A stretch of DNA of 64,000 nt from Cherax quadricarinatus (Eukaryota > Arthropoda > Malacostraca > Decapoda > Parastacidae): the NCBI RefSeq assembly GCF_038502225.1, contig NC_091378.1, positions 1,660,244 to 1,724,243 of the forward strand, given 5' to 3'. Position numbers and translations under genes: made by a program. The notes below the pieces were generated by a model. The model worked only from the letters and a program-made list of their open reading frames with translations, had not been told where the DNA came from and made no database searches. Positions 52,437 through 64,000 of the stretch are shown here, in pieces (position 1 is the stretch's first letter; every line of letters begins with the position of its first letter).

Positions 52437-55400
52437 CACTTGTACAACTTGTGTTTCATACTTGTACAACTTGTGTTTCATACTTGTATAACTTGTGTTT
52501 CATACTTGTACAACTTGTGTTTCATACTTGTACAACTTGTGTTTCATACTTGTACAACTTGTGTTTCATACTTGTACAACTTGTGTTTCATACTTGTACA
52601 ACTTGTGTTTCATACTTGTACAACTTGTGTTTCATACTTGTATAACTTGTGTTTCATACTTGTACAACTTGTGTTTCATACTTGTACAACTTGTGTTTCA
52701 TACTTGTATAACTTGTGTTTCATACTTGTACAACTTGTGTTTCATACTTGTACAACTTGTGTTTCATACTTGTACAACTTGTGTTTCATACTTGTACAAC
52801 TTGTGTTTCATACTTGTACAACTTGTGTTTCATACTTGTACAACTTGTGTTTCATACTTGTATAACTTGTGTTTCATACTTGTACAACTTGTGTTTCATA
52901 CTTGTACAACTTGTGTTTCATACTTGTACAACTTGTGTTTCATACTTGTATAACTTGTGTTTCATACTTGTACAACTTGTGTTTCATACTTGTACAACTT
53001 GTGTTTCATACTTGTACAACTTGTGTTTCATACTTGTATAACTTGTGTTTCATACTTGTACAACTTGTGTTTCATACTTGTATAACTTGTGTTTCATACT
53101 TGTACAACTTGTGTTTCATACTTGTACAACTTGTGTTTCATACTTGTATAACTTGTGTTTCATACTTGTACAACTTGTGTTTCATACTTGTACAACTTGT
53201 GTTTCATACTTGTATAACTTGTGTTTCATACTTGTACAACTTGTGTTTCATACTTGTACAACTTGTGTTTCATACTTGTACAACTTGTGTTTCATACTTG
53301 TATAACTTGTGTTTCATACTTGTACAACTTGTGTTTCATACTTGTACAACTTGTGTTTCATACTTGTACAACTTGTGTTTCATACTTGTACAACTTGTGT
53401 TTCATACTTGTACAACTTGTGTTTCATACTTGTACAACTTGTGTTTCATACTTGTATAACTTGTGTTTCATACTTGTACAACTTGTGTTTCATACTTGTA
53501 CAACTTGTGTTTCATACTTGTACAACTTGTGTTTCATACTTGTACAACTTGTGTTTCATACTTGTACAACTTGTGTTTCATACTTGTACAACTTGTGTTT
53601 CATACTTGTATAACTTGTGTTTCATACTTGTACAACTTGTGTTTCATACTTGTACAACTTGTGTTTCATGCTTGTACAACTTGTGTTTCATACTTGTACA
53701 ACTTGTGTTTCATACTTGTACAACTTGTGTTTCATACTTGTACAACTTGTGTTTCATACTTGTACAACTTGTGTTTCATACTTGTACAACTTGTGTTTCA
53801 TACTTGTACAACTTGTGTTTCATACTTGTACAACTTGTGTTTCATACTTGTACAACTTGTGTTTCATACTTGTACAACTTGTGTTTCATACTTGTATAAC
53901 TTGTGTTTCATACTTGTACAACTTGTGTTTCATACTTGTAAAACTTGTGTTTCATGCTTGTACAACTTGTGTTTCATACTTGTACAACTTGTGTTTCATA
54001 CTTGTACAACTTGTGTTTCATACTTGTACAACTTGTGTTTCATACTTGTACAACTTGTGTTTCATACTTGTACAACTTGTGTTTCATACTTGTATAACTT
54101 GTGTTTCATACTTGTACAACTTGTGTTTCATACTTGTACAACTTGTGTTTCATGCTTGTACAACTTGTGTTTCATACTTGTACAACTTGTGTTTCATACT
54201 TGTACAACTTGTGTTTCATACTTGTACAACTTGTGTTTCATACTTGTACAACTTGTGTTTCATACTTGTACAACTTGTGTTTCATACTTGTACAACTTGT
54301 GTTTCATACTTGTACAACTTGTGTTTCATGCTTGTACAACTTGTGTTTCATACTTGTACAACTTGTGTTTCATACTTGTACAACTTGTGTTTCATACTTG
54401 TACAACTTGTGTTTCATACTTGTACAACTTGTGTTTCATGCTTGTACAACTTGTGTTTCATACTTGTATAACTTGTGTTTCATAGTTGTACAACTTGTGT
54501 TTCATACTTGTATAACTTGTGTTTCATAGTTGTACAACTTGTGTTTCATACTTGTACAACTTGTGTTTCATACTTGTACAACTTGTGTTTCATACTTGTA
54601 CAACTTGTGTTTCATACTTGTACAACTTGTGTTTCATACTTGTACAACTTGTGTTTCATACTTGTACAACTTGTGTTTCATACTTGTACAACTTGTGTTT
54701 CATACTTGTACAACTTGTGTTTCATGCTTGTACAACTTGTGTTTCATACTTGTACAACTTGTGTTTCATACTTGTACAACTTGTGTTTCATACTTGTACA
54801 ACTTGTGTTTCATACTTGTACAACTTGTGTTTCATGCTTGTACAACTTGTGTTTCATACTTGTATAACTTGTGTTTCATAGTTGTACAACTTGTGTTTCA
54901 TACTTGTATAACTTGTGTTTCATAGTTGTACAACTTGTGTTTCATACTTGTACAACTTGTGTTTCATACTTGTACAACTTGTGTTTCATACTTGTACAAC
55001 TTGTGTTTCATACTTGTACAACTTGTGTTTCATACTTGTACAACTTGTGTTTCATGCTTGTACAACTTGTGTTTCATACTTGTACAACTTGTGTTTCATA
55101 CTTGTACAACTTGTGTTTCATACTTGTACAACTTGTGTTTCATACTTGTACAACTTGTGTTTCATACTTGTACAACTTGTGTTTCATACTTGTACAACTT
55201 GTGTTTCATGCTTGTACAACTTGTGTTTCATACTTGTATAACTTGTGTTTCATAGTTGTACAACTTGTGTTTCATACTTGTACAACTTGTGTTTCATACT
55301 TGTACAACTTGTGTTTCATGCTTGTACAACTTGTGTTTCATACTTGTACAACTTGTGTTTCATACTTGTACAACTTGTGTTTCATACTTGTACAACTTGT

Positions 55401-56680
55401 GTTTCATGCTTGTACAACTTGTGTTTCATACTTGTACAACTTGTGTTTCATACTTGTACAACTTGTGTTTCATACTTGTACAACTTGTGTTTCATGCTTG
55501 TATAACTTGTGTTTCATACTTGTACAACTTGTGTTTCATACTTGTACAACTTGTGTTTCATACTTGTACAACTTGTGTTTCATACTTGTATAACTTGTGT
55601 TTCATACTTGTACAACTTGTGTTTCATACTTGTACAACTTGTGTTTCATACTTGTACAACTTGTGTTTCATACTTGTACAACTTGTGTTTCATACTTGTA
55701 CAACTTGTGTTTCATACTTGTATAACTTGTGTTTCGTACTTATACAACTTGTGTTTCATACTTGTACAACTTGTGTTTCATGCTTGTATAACTTGTGTTT
55801 CATACTTGTACAACTTGTGTTTCATACTTGTATAACTTGTGTTTCATACTTGTACAACTTGTGTTTCAGACTTGTACAACTTGTGTTTCAGACTTGTACA
55901 ACTTGTGTTTCATACTTGTACAACTTGTGTTTCATACTTGTACAACTTGTGTTTCATGCTTGTATAACTTGTGTTTCATACTTGTATAACTTGTGTTTCA
56001 TACTTGTACAACTTGTGTTTCATACTTGTACAACTTGTGTTTCATACTTGTACAACTTGTGTTTCATGCTTGTATAACTTGTGTTTCATACTTGTACAAC
56101 TTGTGTTTCATACTTGTACAACTTGTGTTTCATACTTGTACAACTTGTGTTTCATACTTGTACAACTTGTGTTTCATACTTGTACAACTTGTGTTTCATA
56201 CTTGTACAACTTGTGTTTCATACTTGTATAACTTGTGTTTCATACTTGTACAACTTGTGTTTCATACTTGTACAACTTGTGTTTCATGCTTGTACAACTT
56301 GTGTTTCATACTTGTACAACTTGTGTTTCATACTTGTACAACTTGTGTTTCATGCTTGTACAACTTGTGTTTCATACTTGTACAACTTGTGTTTCATACT
56401 TGTACAACTTGTGTTTCATGCTTGTATAACTTGTGTTTCATACTTGTACAACTTGTGTTTCATGCTTGTACAACTTGTGTTTCATACTTGTACAACTTGT
56501 GTTTCATATTTGTACAACTTGTGTTTCATACTTGTATAACTTGTGTTTCATACTTGTACAACTTGTGTTTCATACTTGTACAACTTGTGTTTCATACTTG
56601 TACAACTTGTGTTTCATATTTGTACAACTTGTGTTCCATACTAGTACAACTTGTGTTTCATAGTTGTACAACTTGTGCTT
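52437..56680. repeat. 22-bp minisatellite, about 193 units
   Basis: Unit: ACTTGTACAACTTGTGTTTC + AT, containing the palindrome TTGTACAA. Variants: TATAAC for TACAAC, CATGCTTG, CATAGTTG. Marker positions show a local 396-bp (18-unit) duplication: CATG at 54327 and 54437 and CATAG at 54481 and 54525 recur exactly 396 bp later. The overlapping short open frames arise because three units make 66 bp. Confidence 0.96.
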
Positions 56681-56818
56681 CTTACAGTGTTCTGCAGCGT
56701 GTGTTGACGAGCAAGTATGAGATAACACTGAGCACTGCAAGCTACCTGACTGCTGCTGCCTGGCATGCAACACTCAGTACAGTGATCTGCATAGTCACTG
56801 CAAGGTCACACCTTACAT

Positions 56819-56878
56819 CCACCATATCATCACTATCTAGCTTTCCATCGGGGTATTTACCTCTCCCCCCCCCCAACC

Positions 56879-56914
<36 letters not shown>

Positions 56915-57060
56915 TTACATCTATAATATTATAACTAACTTTCTGTGTATCTACCTCTCCCTGTCTCTCTCTCTCTCACCTTTCGCCCACCATATCATCA
57001 CTATCTAGCTTTCCATCGGTATATTTACCTCTCTCTCTCTCTCAGGTGCAACACAGGTGA
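56819..57060. repeat. Duplicated 46-bp segment with (CT)n tracts
   Basis: CACCATATCATCACTATCTA followed by GCTTTCCATCGG occurs at 56819 and 56987, each followed by TATTTACCTCTC and a CT run (56876-56912 and 57029-57045). Confidence 0.85.
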
Positions 57061-57139
57061 ATGTTAGTGTACTTGACACTGATTATGTTGAGGGTCGGGG
57101 CGTGAGTGACATTTGTTAAGGCAATGCTGATAATGACTA

Positions 57140-57245
57140 CGGGTCCTCACCCATTCTCCCAAACCTCTCCCTTCTCCCCTTCCCTCTCTCCCTCCTCCCT
57201 AACTTCTCCCTTCTCCCCTCTCATATATCACCCCTATCCCCACCC
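57140..57245. repeat. Pyrimidine-rich CTCCC tract
   Basis: Irregular CTCCCTTCTCCCCTTCC-type sequence. Confidence 0.75.
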
Positions 57246-57289
57246 CGACCCCTTGGCAAATGAGGTTAGTCGTTTAATTAGACCTCGAT

Positions 57290-57390
57290 CATATATGCTC
57301 AAGCTTTAGCAGCGGTTCATGACATGACTAAGACCCGAGTCAGGTGTTTTTCTGGCTTCCTCAGCAATCTCACCTGACCAGAGTCCCATT
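57290..57390 (+). mobile_element. Interspersed repeat R2, diverged
   Basis: GCAGCGGTTCATGACATGAC, TAAGACCCGAGTCAGG and TCTGGCTTCCTCAGCAATCT, ending in CTCACCTGACC, a diverged form of CTTACCTAACC. Confidence 0.6.
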
Positions 57391-57404
57391 AAAATAGTAT
57401 TTTT

Positions 57405-57485
57405 AACTCAGGTCTTGTCAAGGATGGGGTCGCAGGAGCGTTGGCCCCTGGAAATACGTCTGGAAACCTTTGGAGGTTCAAAAAC
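57405..57485 (+). mobile_element. 3' end fragment of non-LTR family 2
   Basis: CAGGTCTTGTCAAGGATGGG, TCGCAGGAGCGTTGGCCCC and TGGAAATACGTCTGG parallel CAGGTCTTGGGGAGAGGCGG and GGGGGCGTTGACCCC at 24455-24500. Confidence 0.5.
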
Positions 57486-57589
57486 CAAGGCAAGACGACT
57501 CTAAGAGAGTAATGGCATACAACACCCTCACGATGCAATCAAATGCCTTGTAATGAGATCCTTCTACCAATATTATTTATACTGCCACT

Positions 57590-57630
57590 TGAAAAAAGCA
57601 TAACTAGGGCGAAACGTTGTCAATTGTGTT
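57590..57630 (+). mobile_element. GGCGAAACGTTGTC module fragment
   Basis: CTTGAAAAAAGCATAACTAG followed by GGCGAAACGTTGTCAATTGT; GAAACGTTGTC is nearly the same as GAAATGTTGTC at 26585-26595. Confidence 0.55.
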
Positions 57631-57843
57631 TGTGAGTTTAACAAGATTCTTACAACTAAATAAACATTTAATTTGGATTTTGCCTTTGTGAAACTATTTT
57701 TCGACTTTCCTATTTCTTTCGTTCATTTTTTTATATTGTAATTCCTGCGCCTTTGTTTGAGGTTTTGTCAATGTTATTCATCGTTGTGATGTTTATTTCT
57801 TTTGTTGAGGAGATTTGTAGTAGTCTATACACTTCATAAAGTA

Positions 57844-58129
<286 letters not shown>

Positions 58130-59262
58130 ACTAGAGACCAAGGTATCACGTCAGACACCAAGGTATCACGTCAAACACCAAGGTATCACGTCAGAGACCA
58201 AGGCATCACGTCAGAAACCAAGGTATCACGTCAAACACCAAGGTATCACGTCAAATATCAAGGTATCACGGCAAAGACCAAGGTATCACGTCAGAGACCA
58301 AGGTATCACGTCAGAGACCAAGGTATTACGTCAGAGACCAAGGTATCACGTCACACACGAAGGTATCACGTCAGACACCAAGGTATCACGTCAGAGGCCA
58401 AGGTATCACGTCAGAGACCAAGATATCATGTCAGAGACCAAGGTATCACTTCAGAGACCAAGGTATCACTTCAGAGACCAAGGTATCACGTCAGAGACCA
58501 AGGTATCACGTCAGAGACCAAGGTATCACGTCAGAGACCAAGGTATCACACCAGACACCAAGGTATCACGTCAGACACCAAGGTATCACGTCAGAGACCA
58601 AGGTATCACGTCAGAGACCAAGGTAACACGTCAGAGACCGAGGTATCACGTCAGAGACCAAGGTATCACGTCAGACACCAAGGTATCACGTCAAACACCA
58701 AGGTATCACGTCAAACACCAAGGTATAACGTCAAACACCAAGGTATCACGTCAGAGACCAAGGTATCACGTCAGAGACCAAGGTATCACGTCAGAGACCA
58801 AGGTATTACGTCAGAGACCAAGGTATCACGTCAGACACCAAGGTATCACGTCAAACACCAAGGTATCACGTCAGAAACCAAGGTATCACGTCAAACACCA
58901 AGGTATAACGTCAAACACCAAGGTATCACGTCAGAGACCAAGGTATCACGTCAGAGACCAAGGTATCACGTCAGAGACCAAGGTATTACGTCAGAGACCA
59001 AGGTATCACGTCAGACACCAAAGTATCACGCCACACACGAAGGTATCACGTCAGAGACCAAGGTATCACGTCAGACACCAAAGTATCACGTCAGACACGA
59101 AGGTATCACGTCAGACACGAAGGTATCACGTCAGACACCAAAGTATCACGCCAGACACGAAGGTATCACGTCAGAGACCAAGGTATCACGTCAGAGACCA
59201 AGTTATCACGTCAGAGACCAAGATATCATGTCAGACACCAAGGTATCACGTCAGAGACCAGA
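58130..59262. repeat. 20-bp minisatellite, about 57 units
   Basis: Unit: AGGTATCACGTCAGAGACCA; AGACACCA, AAACACCA and ACACACGA variants. The block 58661-58860 is repeated, with few changes, at 58841-59020, so a 180-bp duplication is likely. The 281-codon plus frame exists because three units make 20 codons without a stop. Confidence 0.95.
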
Positions 59263-62200
59263 AAGCACCTTAAGGATGCTTTTATATTTCCTTCTTGAAG
59301 ATAATGTTGCTTCTTGAAGATAATGTTGCTTCTTCAAGATACTCTTGCTTCTTGAAGATAATGTTGCTTCTTGAAGATAATGTTGCTTCTTGAAGATAAT
59401 GTTGCTTCTTGAAGATAATGTTGCTTCTTCAAGATACTCTTGCTTCTTGAAGATAATGTTGCTTCTTGAAGATAATGTTGCTTCTTGAAGATAATGTTGA
59501 TTCTTGAAGATAATGTTGCTTCTTGAAGATAATGTTGATTCTTGAAGATAATGTTGCTTCTTGAAGATACTCTTGCTTCTTGAAGATAATCTTGCTTCTT
59601 GAAGATAATCTTGCTTCTTGAAGATAATCTTGCTTCTTGAAGATAATCTTGCTTCTTGAAGATAATCTTGCTTCTTGAAGATAATCTTGCTTCTTGAAGA
59701 TAATCTTGCTTCTTGAAGATAATCTTGCTTCTTGAAGATAATCTTGCTTCTTGAAGATAATGTTGCTTCTTGAAGATAATGTTGCTTCTTGAAGATAATC
59801 TTGCTTCTTGAAGATACTCTTGCTTCTTGAAGATAATGTTGCTTCTTGAAGATAATGTTGCTTCTTGAAGATAATCTTGCTTCTTGAAGATACTCTTGCT
59901 TCTTGAAGATAATCTTGCTTCTTGAAGATAATCTTGCTTCTTGAAGATAATCTTGCTTCTTGAAGATAATGTTGCTTCTTGAAGATAATGTTGCTTCTTG
60001 AAGATACTCTTGCTTCTTGAAGATAATCTTGCTTCTTGAAGATAATCTTGCTTCTTGAAGATAATCTTGCTTCTTGAAGATAATGTTGCTTCTTGAAGAT
60101 AATGTTGCTTCTTGAAGATAATCTTGCTTCTTGAAGATAATGTTGCTTCTTGAAGATACTCTTGCTTCTTGAAGATAATGTTGCTTCTTGAAGATAATCT
60201 TGCTTCTTGAAGATAATGTTGCTTCTTGAAGATAATCTTGCTTCTTGAAGATAATCTTGCTTCTTGAAGATACTCTTGCTTCTTGAAGATAATGTTGCTT
60301 CTTGAAGATACTCTTGCTTCTTGAAGATAATGTTGCTTCTTGAAGATAATATTGCTTCTTGAAGATAATGTTGCTTCTTGAAGATAATGTTGCTTCTTGA
60401 AGATAATCTTGCTTCTTGAAGATAATGTTGCTTCTTGAAGATACTCTTGCTTCTTGAAGATAATGTTGCTTCTTGAAGATAATGTTGCTTCTTGAAGATA
60501 ATCTTGCTTCTTGAAGATAATGTTGCTTCTTGAAGATAATCTTGCTTCTTGAAGATAATGTTGCTTCTTGAAGATACTCTTGCTTCTTGAAGATAATGTT
60601 GCTTCTTGAAGATAATGTTGCTTCTTGAAGATAATGTTGCTTCTTGAAGATAATGTTGCTTCTTGAAGATAATGTTGCTTCTTGAAGATAATGTTGCTTC
60701 TTGAAGATAATGTTGCTTCTTGAAGATAATGTTGCTTCTTGAAGATACTCTTGCTTCTTGAAGATAATGTTGCTTCTTGAAGATAATCTTGCTTCTTGAA
60801 GATACTCTTGCTTCTTGAAGAAAATCTTGCTTCTTGAAGATAATCTTGCTTCTTGAAGATACTCTTGCTTCTTGAAGATAATGTTGCTTCTTAAAGATAC
60901 TCTTGCTTCTTGAAGATACTCTTGCTTCTTGAAGATAATGTTGCTTCTTAAAGATACTCTTGCTTCTTGAAGATAATGTTGCTTCTTGAAGATAATGTTG
61001 CTTCTTAAAGATACTCTTGCTTCTTGAAGATAATGTTGCTTCTTAAAGATACTCTTGCTTCTTGAAGATAATGTTGCTTCTTGAAGATACTCTTGCTTCT
61101 TGAAGATAATGTTGCTTCTTAAAGATACTCTTGCTTCTTGAAGATAATGTTGCTTCTTGAAGATAATGTTGCTTCTTGAAGATACTCTTGCTTCTTGAAG
61201 ATAATGTTGCTTCTTAAAGATACTCTTGCTTCTTGAAGATAATGTTGCTTCTTGAAGATAATGTTGCTTCTTGAAGATACTCTTGCTTCTTGAAGATAAT
61301 CTTGCTTCTTGAAGATAATCTTGCTTCTTGAAGATAATCTTGCTTCTTGAAGATAATGTTGCTTCTTGAAGATAATGTTGCTTCTTAAAGATACTCTTGC
61401 TTCTTGAAGATACTCTTGCTTCTTGAAGATAATGTTGCTTCTTAAAGATACTCTTGCTTCTTGAAGATAATGTTGCTTCTTGAAGATAATGTTGCTTCTT
61501 GAAGATAATGTTGCTTCTTGAAGATACTCTTGCTTCTTGAAGATAATGTTGCTTCTTGAAGATAATCTTGCTTCTTGAAGATAATGTTGCTTCTTGAAGA
61601 TAATCTTGCTTCTTGAAGATAATGTTGCTTCTTGAAGATAATGTTGCTTCTTAAAGATACTCTTGCTTCTTGAAGATACTCTTGCTTCTTAAAGATACTC
61701 TTGCTTCTTAAAGATACTCTTGCTTCTTAAAGATACTCTTGCTTCTTGAAGATAATGTTGCTTCTTGAAGATAATGTTGCTTCTTGAAGATAATCTTGCT
61801 TCTTGAAGATAATGTTGCTTCTTGAAGATAATCTTGCTTCTTGAAGATAATGTTGCTTCTTGAAGATAATGTTGCTTCTTAAAGATACTCTTGCTTCTTG
61901 AAGATACTCTTGCTTCTTAAAGATACTCTTGCTTCTTAAAGATACTCTTGCTTCTTAAAGATACTCTTGCTTCTTGAAGATAATGTTGCTTCTTGAAGAT
62001 AATGTTGCTTCTTGAAGATACTCTTGCTTCTTAAAGATACTCTTGCTTCTTGAAGATAATGTTGCTTCTTGAAGATACTCTTGCTTCTTAAAGATACTCT
62101 TGCTTCTTGAAGATAATGTTGCTTCTTGAAGATAATGTTGCTTCTTGAAGATACTCTTGCTTCTTAAAGATACTCTTGCTTCTTGAAGATAATGTTGCTT

Positions 62201-64000
62201 CTTGAAGATACTCTTGCTTCTTAAAGATACTCCTGCTTCTTGAAGATACTCTTGCTTCTTGAAGATAATGTTGCTTCTTAAAGATACTCTTGCTTCTTGA
62301 AGATAATGTTGCTTCTTGAAGATACTCTTGCTTCTTGAAGATAATGTTGCTTCTTAAAGATACTCTTGCTTCTTGAAGATAATGTTGCTTCTTGAAGATA
62401 ATGTTGCTTCTTGAAGATACTCTTGCTTCTTGAAGATAATGTTGCTTCTTAAAGATACTCTTGCTTCTTGAAGATATTGTTGCTTCTTGAAGATAATGTT
62501 GCTTCTTGAAGATACTCTTGCTTCTTGAAGATAATCTTGCTTCTTGAAGATAATCTTGCTTCTTGAAGATAATGTTGCTTCTTGAAGATAATCTTGCTTC
62601 TTGAAGATAATCTTGCTTCTTGAAGATAATGTTGCTTCTTAAAGATACTCTTGCTTCTTGAAGATACTCTTGCTTCTTGAAGATAATGTTGCTTCTTAAA
62701 GATACTCTTGCTTCTTGAAGATAATGTTGCTTCTTGAAGATAATGTTGCTTCTTGAAGATAATGTTGCTTCTTGAAGATACTCTTGCTTCTTGAAGATAA
62801 TGTTGCTTCTTGAAGATAATCTTGCTTCTTGAAGATAATGTTGCTTCTTGAAGATAATCTTGCTTCTTGAAGATAATGTTGCTTCTTGAAGATAATGTTG
62901 CTTCTTAAAGATACTCTTGCTTTTGAAGATACTCTTGCTTCTTAAAGATACTCTTGCTTCTTAAAGATACTCTTGCTTCTTAAAGATACTCTTGCTTCTT
63001 GAAGATAATGTTGCTTCTTGAAGATAATGTTGCTTCTTGAAGATAATGTTGCTTCTTAAAGATACTCTTGCTTCTTGAAGATAATGTTGCTTCTTGAAGA
63101 TAATGTTGCTTCTTAAAGATACTCTTGCTTCTTGAAGATACTCTTGCTTCTTAAAGATACTCTTGCTTCTTAAAGATACTCTTGCTTCTTAAAGATACTC
63201 TTGCTTCTTGAAGATAATGTTGCTTCTTGAAGATAATCTTGCTTCTTGAAGATACTCTTGCTTCTTGAAGATAATCTTGCTTCTTGAAGATAATCTTGCT
63301 TCTTGAAGATAATGTTGCTTCTTGAAGATAATCTTGCTTCTTAGAGATACTCTTGCTTCTTAAAGATACTCTTGCTTCTTGAAGATAATGTTGCTTCTTG
63401 AAGATAATCTTGCTTCTTAAAGATACTCTTGCTTCTTGAAGATAATGTTGCTTCTTGAAGATAATCTTGCTTCTTGAAGATACTCTTGCTTCTTAAAGAT
63501 AATGTTGCTTCTTGAAGATACTCTTGCTTCTTGAAGATAATGTTGCTTCTTGAAGATAATGTTGCTTCTTGAAGATACTCTTGCTTCTTAAAGATACTCT
63601 TGCTTCTTGAAGATAATGTTGCTTCTTGAAGATACTCTTGCTTCTTAAAGATACTCTTGCTTCTTGAAGATAATGTTGCTTCTTGAAGATACTCTTGCTT
63701 CTTGAAGATAATGTTGCTTCTTGAAGATAATGTTGCTTCTTGAAGATACTCTTGCTTCTTAAAGATACTCTTGCTTCTTGAAGATAATGTTGCTTCTTGA
63801 AGATACTCTTGCTTCTTGAAGATAATCTTGCTTCTTGAAGATAATGTTGCTTCTTGAAGATAATCTTGCTTCTTGAAGATAACCTTGCTTCTTGAAGATA
63901 CTCTTGCTTCTTGAAGATAATGTTGCTTCTTGAAGATAATCTTGCTTCTTAAAGATACTCTTACTTCTTGAAGATAATGTTGCTTCTTGAAGATACTCTT
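59263..64000. repeat. 19-bp minisatellite with TTCttGAA in each unit, about 248 units, runs off the right edge
   Basis: Unit: TTGCTTCTTGAAGATAATG, with GATAATC, GATACTC and CTTAAAGATAC variants. A short irregular lead-in is at 59263-59290. GATAATC types dominate 59570-59960; CTTAAAG types appear only after 60890 and become frequent to the right. Each GAAG-type unit holds TTCTTGAA, an inverted GAA pair spaced by two bases. Frames are closed by TGA and TAA. Confidence 0.96.

Noticed and set aside
58428..59273. 281-codon basic frame
   Set aside because: A 20-bp array, three units per 20 codons; it starts at a chance ATG within the array.

Overview
This is nuclear DNA from an animal, most likely a decapod crustacean (crayfish, lobster or crab grade; the species cannot be fixed from sequence alone). 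The evidence is the interspersed repeats, which I recognise as decapod-type: two families of non-LTR retrotransposon, tRNA-headed SINEs with an AATAAAG/ATT tail, the GGCGAAACGTTT...AATAAAGATACCC module, and a repeat ending in TTAGGT-like units (TTAGG is the arthropod telomere repeat). There is no bacterial gene, operon, rRNA, phage or CRISPR array.

The window is dominated by tandem arrays. Adding the coordinates by hand, roughly 36 kb of 64 kb is minisatellite, made of at least 16 different units that mostly do not resemble one another. Main arrays: 14 bp (1-323), 27 bp CTG-rich (902-3118), 27 bp (3157-8506), 27 bp (8695-9331), 39 bp (11976-19160), 51 bp (21325-21995), 13 bp (27451-28985), ~55 bp (30560-31880), 28 bp (32385-34350), 21 bp (36007-37150), 27 bp palindromic (37555-37712), 35/38 bp (38040-39755), 32 bp (46785-47572), 34 bp (50205-51277), 22 bp (52437-56680), 20 bp (58130-59262) and 19 bp (59290 to beyond the right edge). 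Simple (TA), (GA), (CA), (ATT) and (ACC) tracts lie between them. Many arrays have periods divisible by three and no stop codon in the unit, so they are open for thousands of bases in several frames on both strands. I read none of those as genes.

Two stretches look protein-coding. One is an unrecognised acidic, Ser/Thr-rich 587-residue reading frame on the minus strand (41913-40150). It holds an in-frame 12-residue repeat between unique flanks, and I think it is a real exon or single-exon gene. The other is the reverse transcriptase part of a non-LTR retrotransposon (43031-44262, plus strand), truncated at the 5' end against a (CA)n tract and carrying a probable Trp-to-stop change near its C terminus. 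Decayed copies of the same element lie at 9720-10135, 27040-27345 and 32100-32262. Fragments of a second non-LTR family lie at 20465, 22690, 24343, 25870, 26826, 29880, 34940 and 57405.

The most interesting structures are: (i) three neighbouring arrays, all of 27-bp period, separated by copies of one junction sequence; (ii) a dispersed family of short modules with a CTGANGA-hairpin-GAAA layout that recalls a hammerhead ribozyme core, several present as inverted pairs; (iii) a 4.7-kb 19-bp array in which nearly every unit carries TTCttGAA, the core of a heat-shock element; (iv) large fold-back elements at 34502-34880 and 51282-51671. The rest of the single-copy sequence shows no gene I can support.
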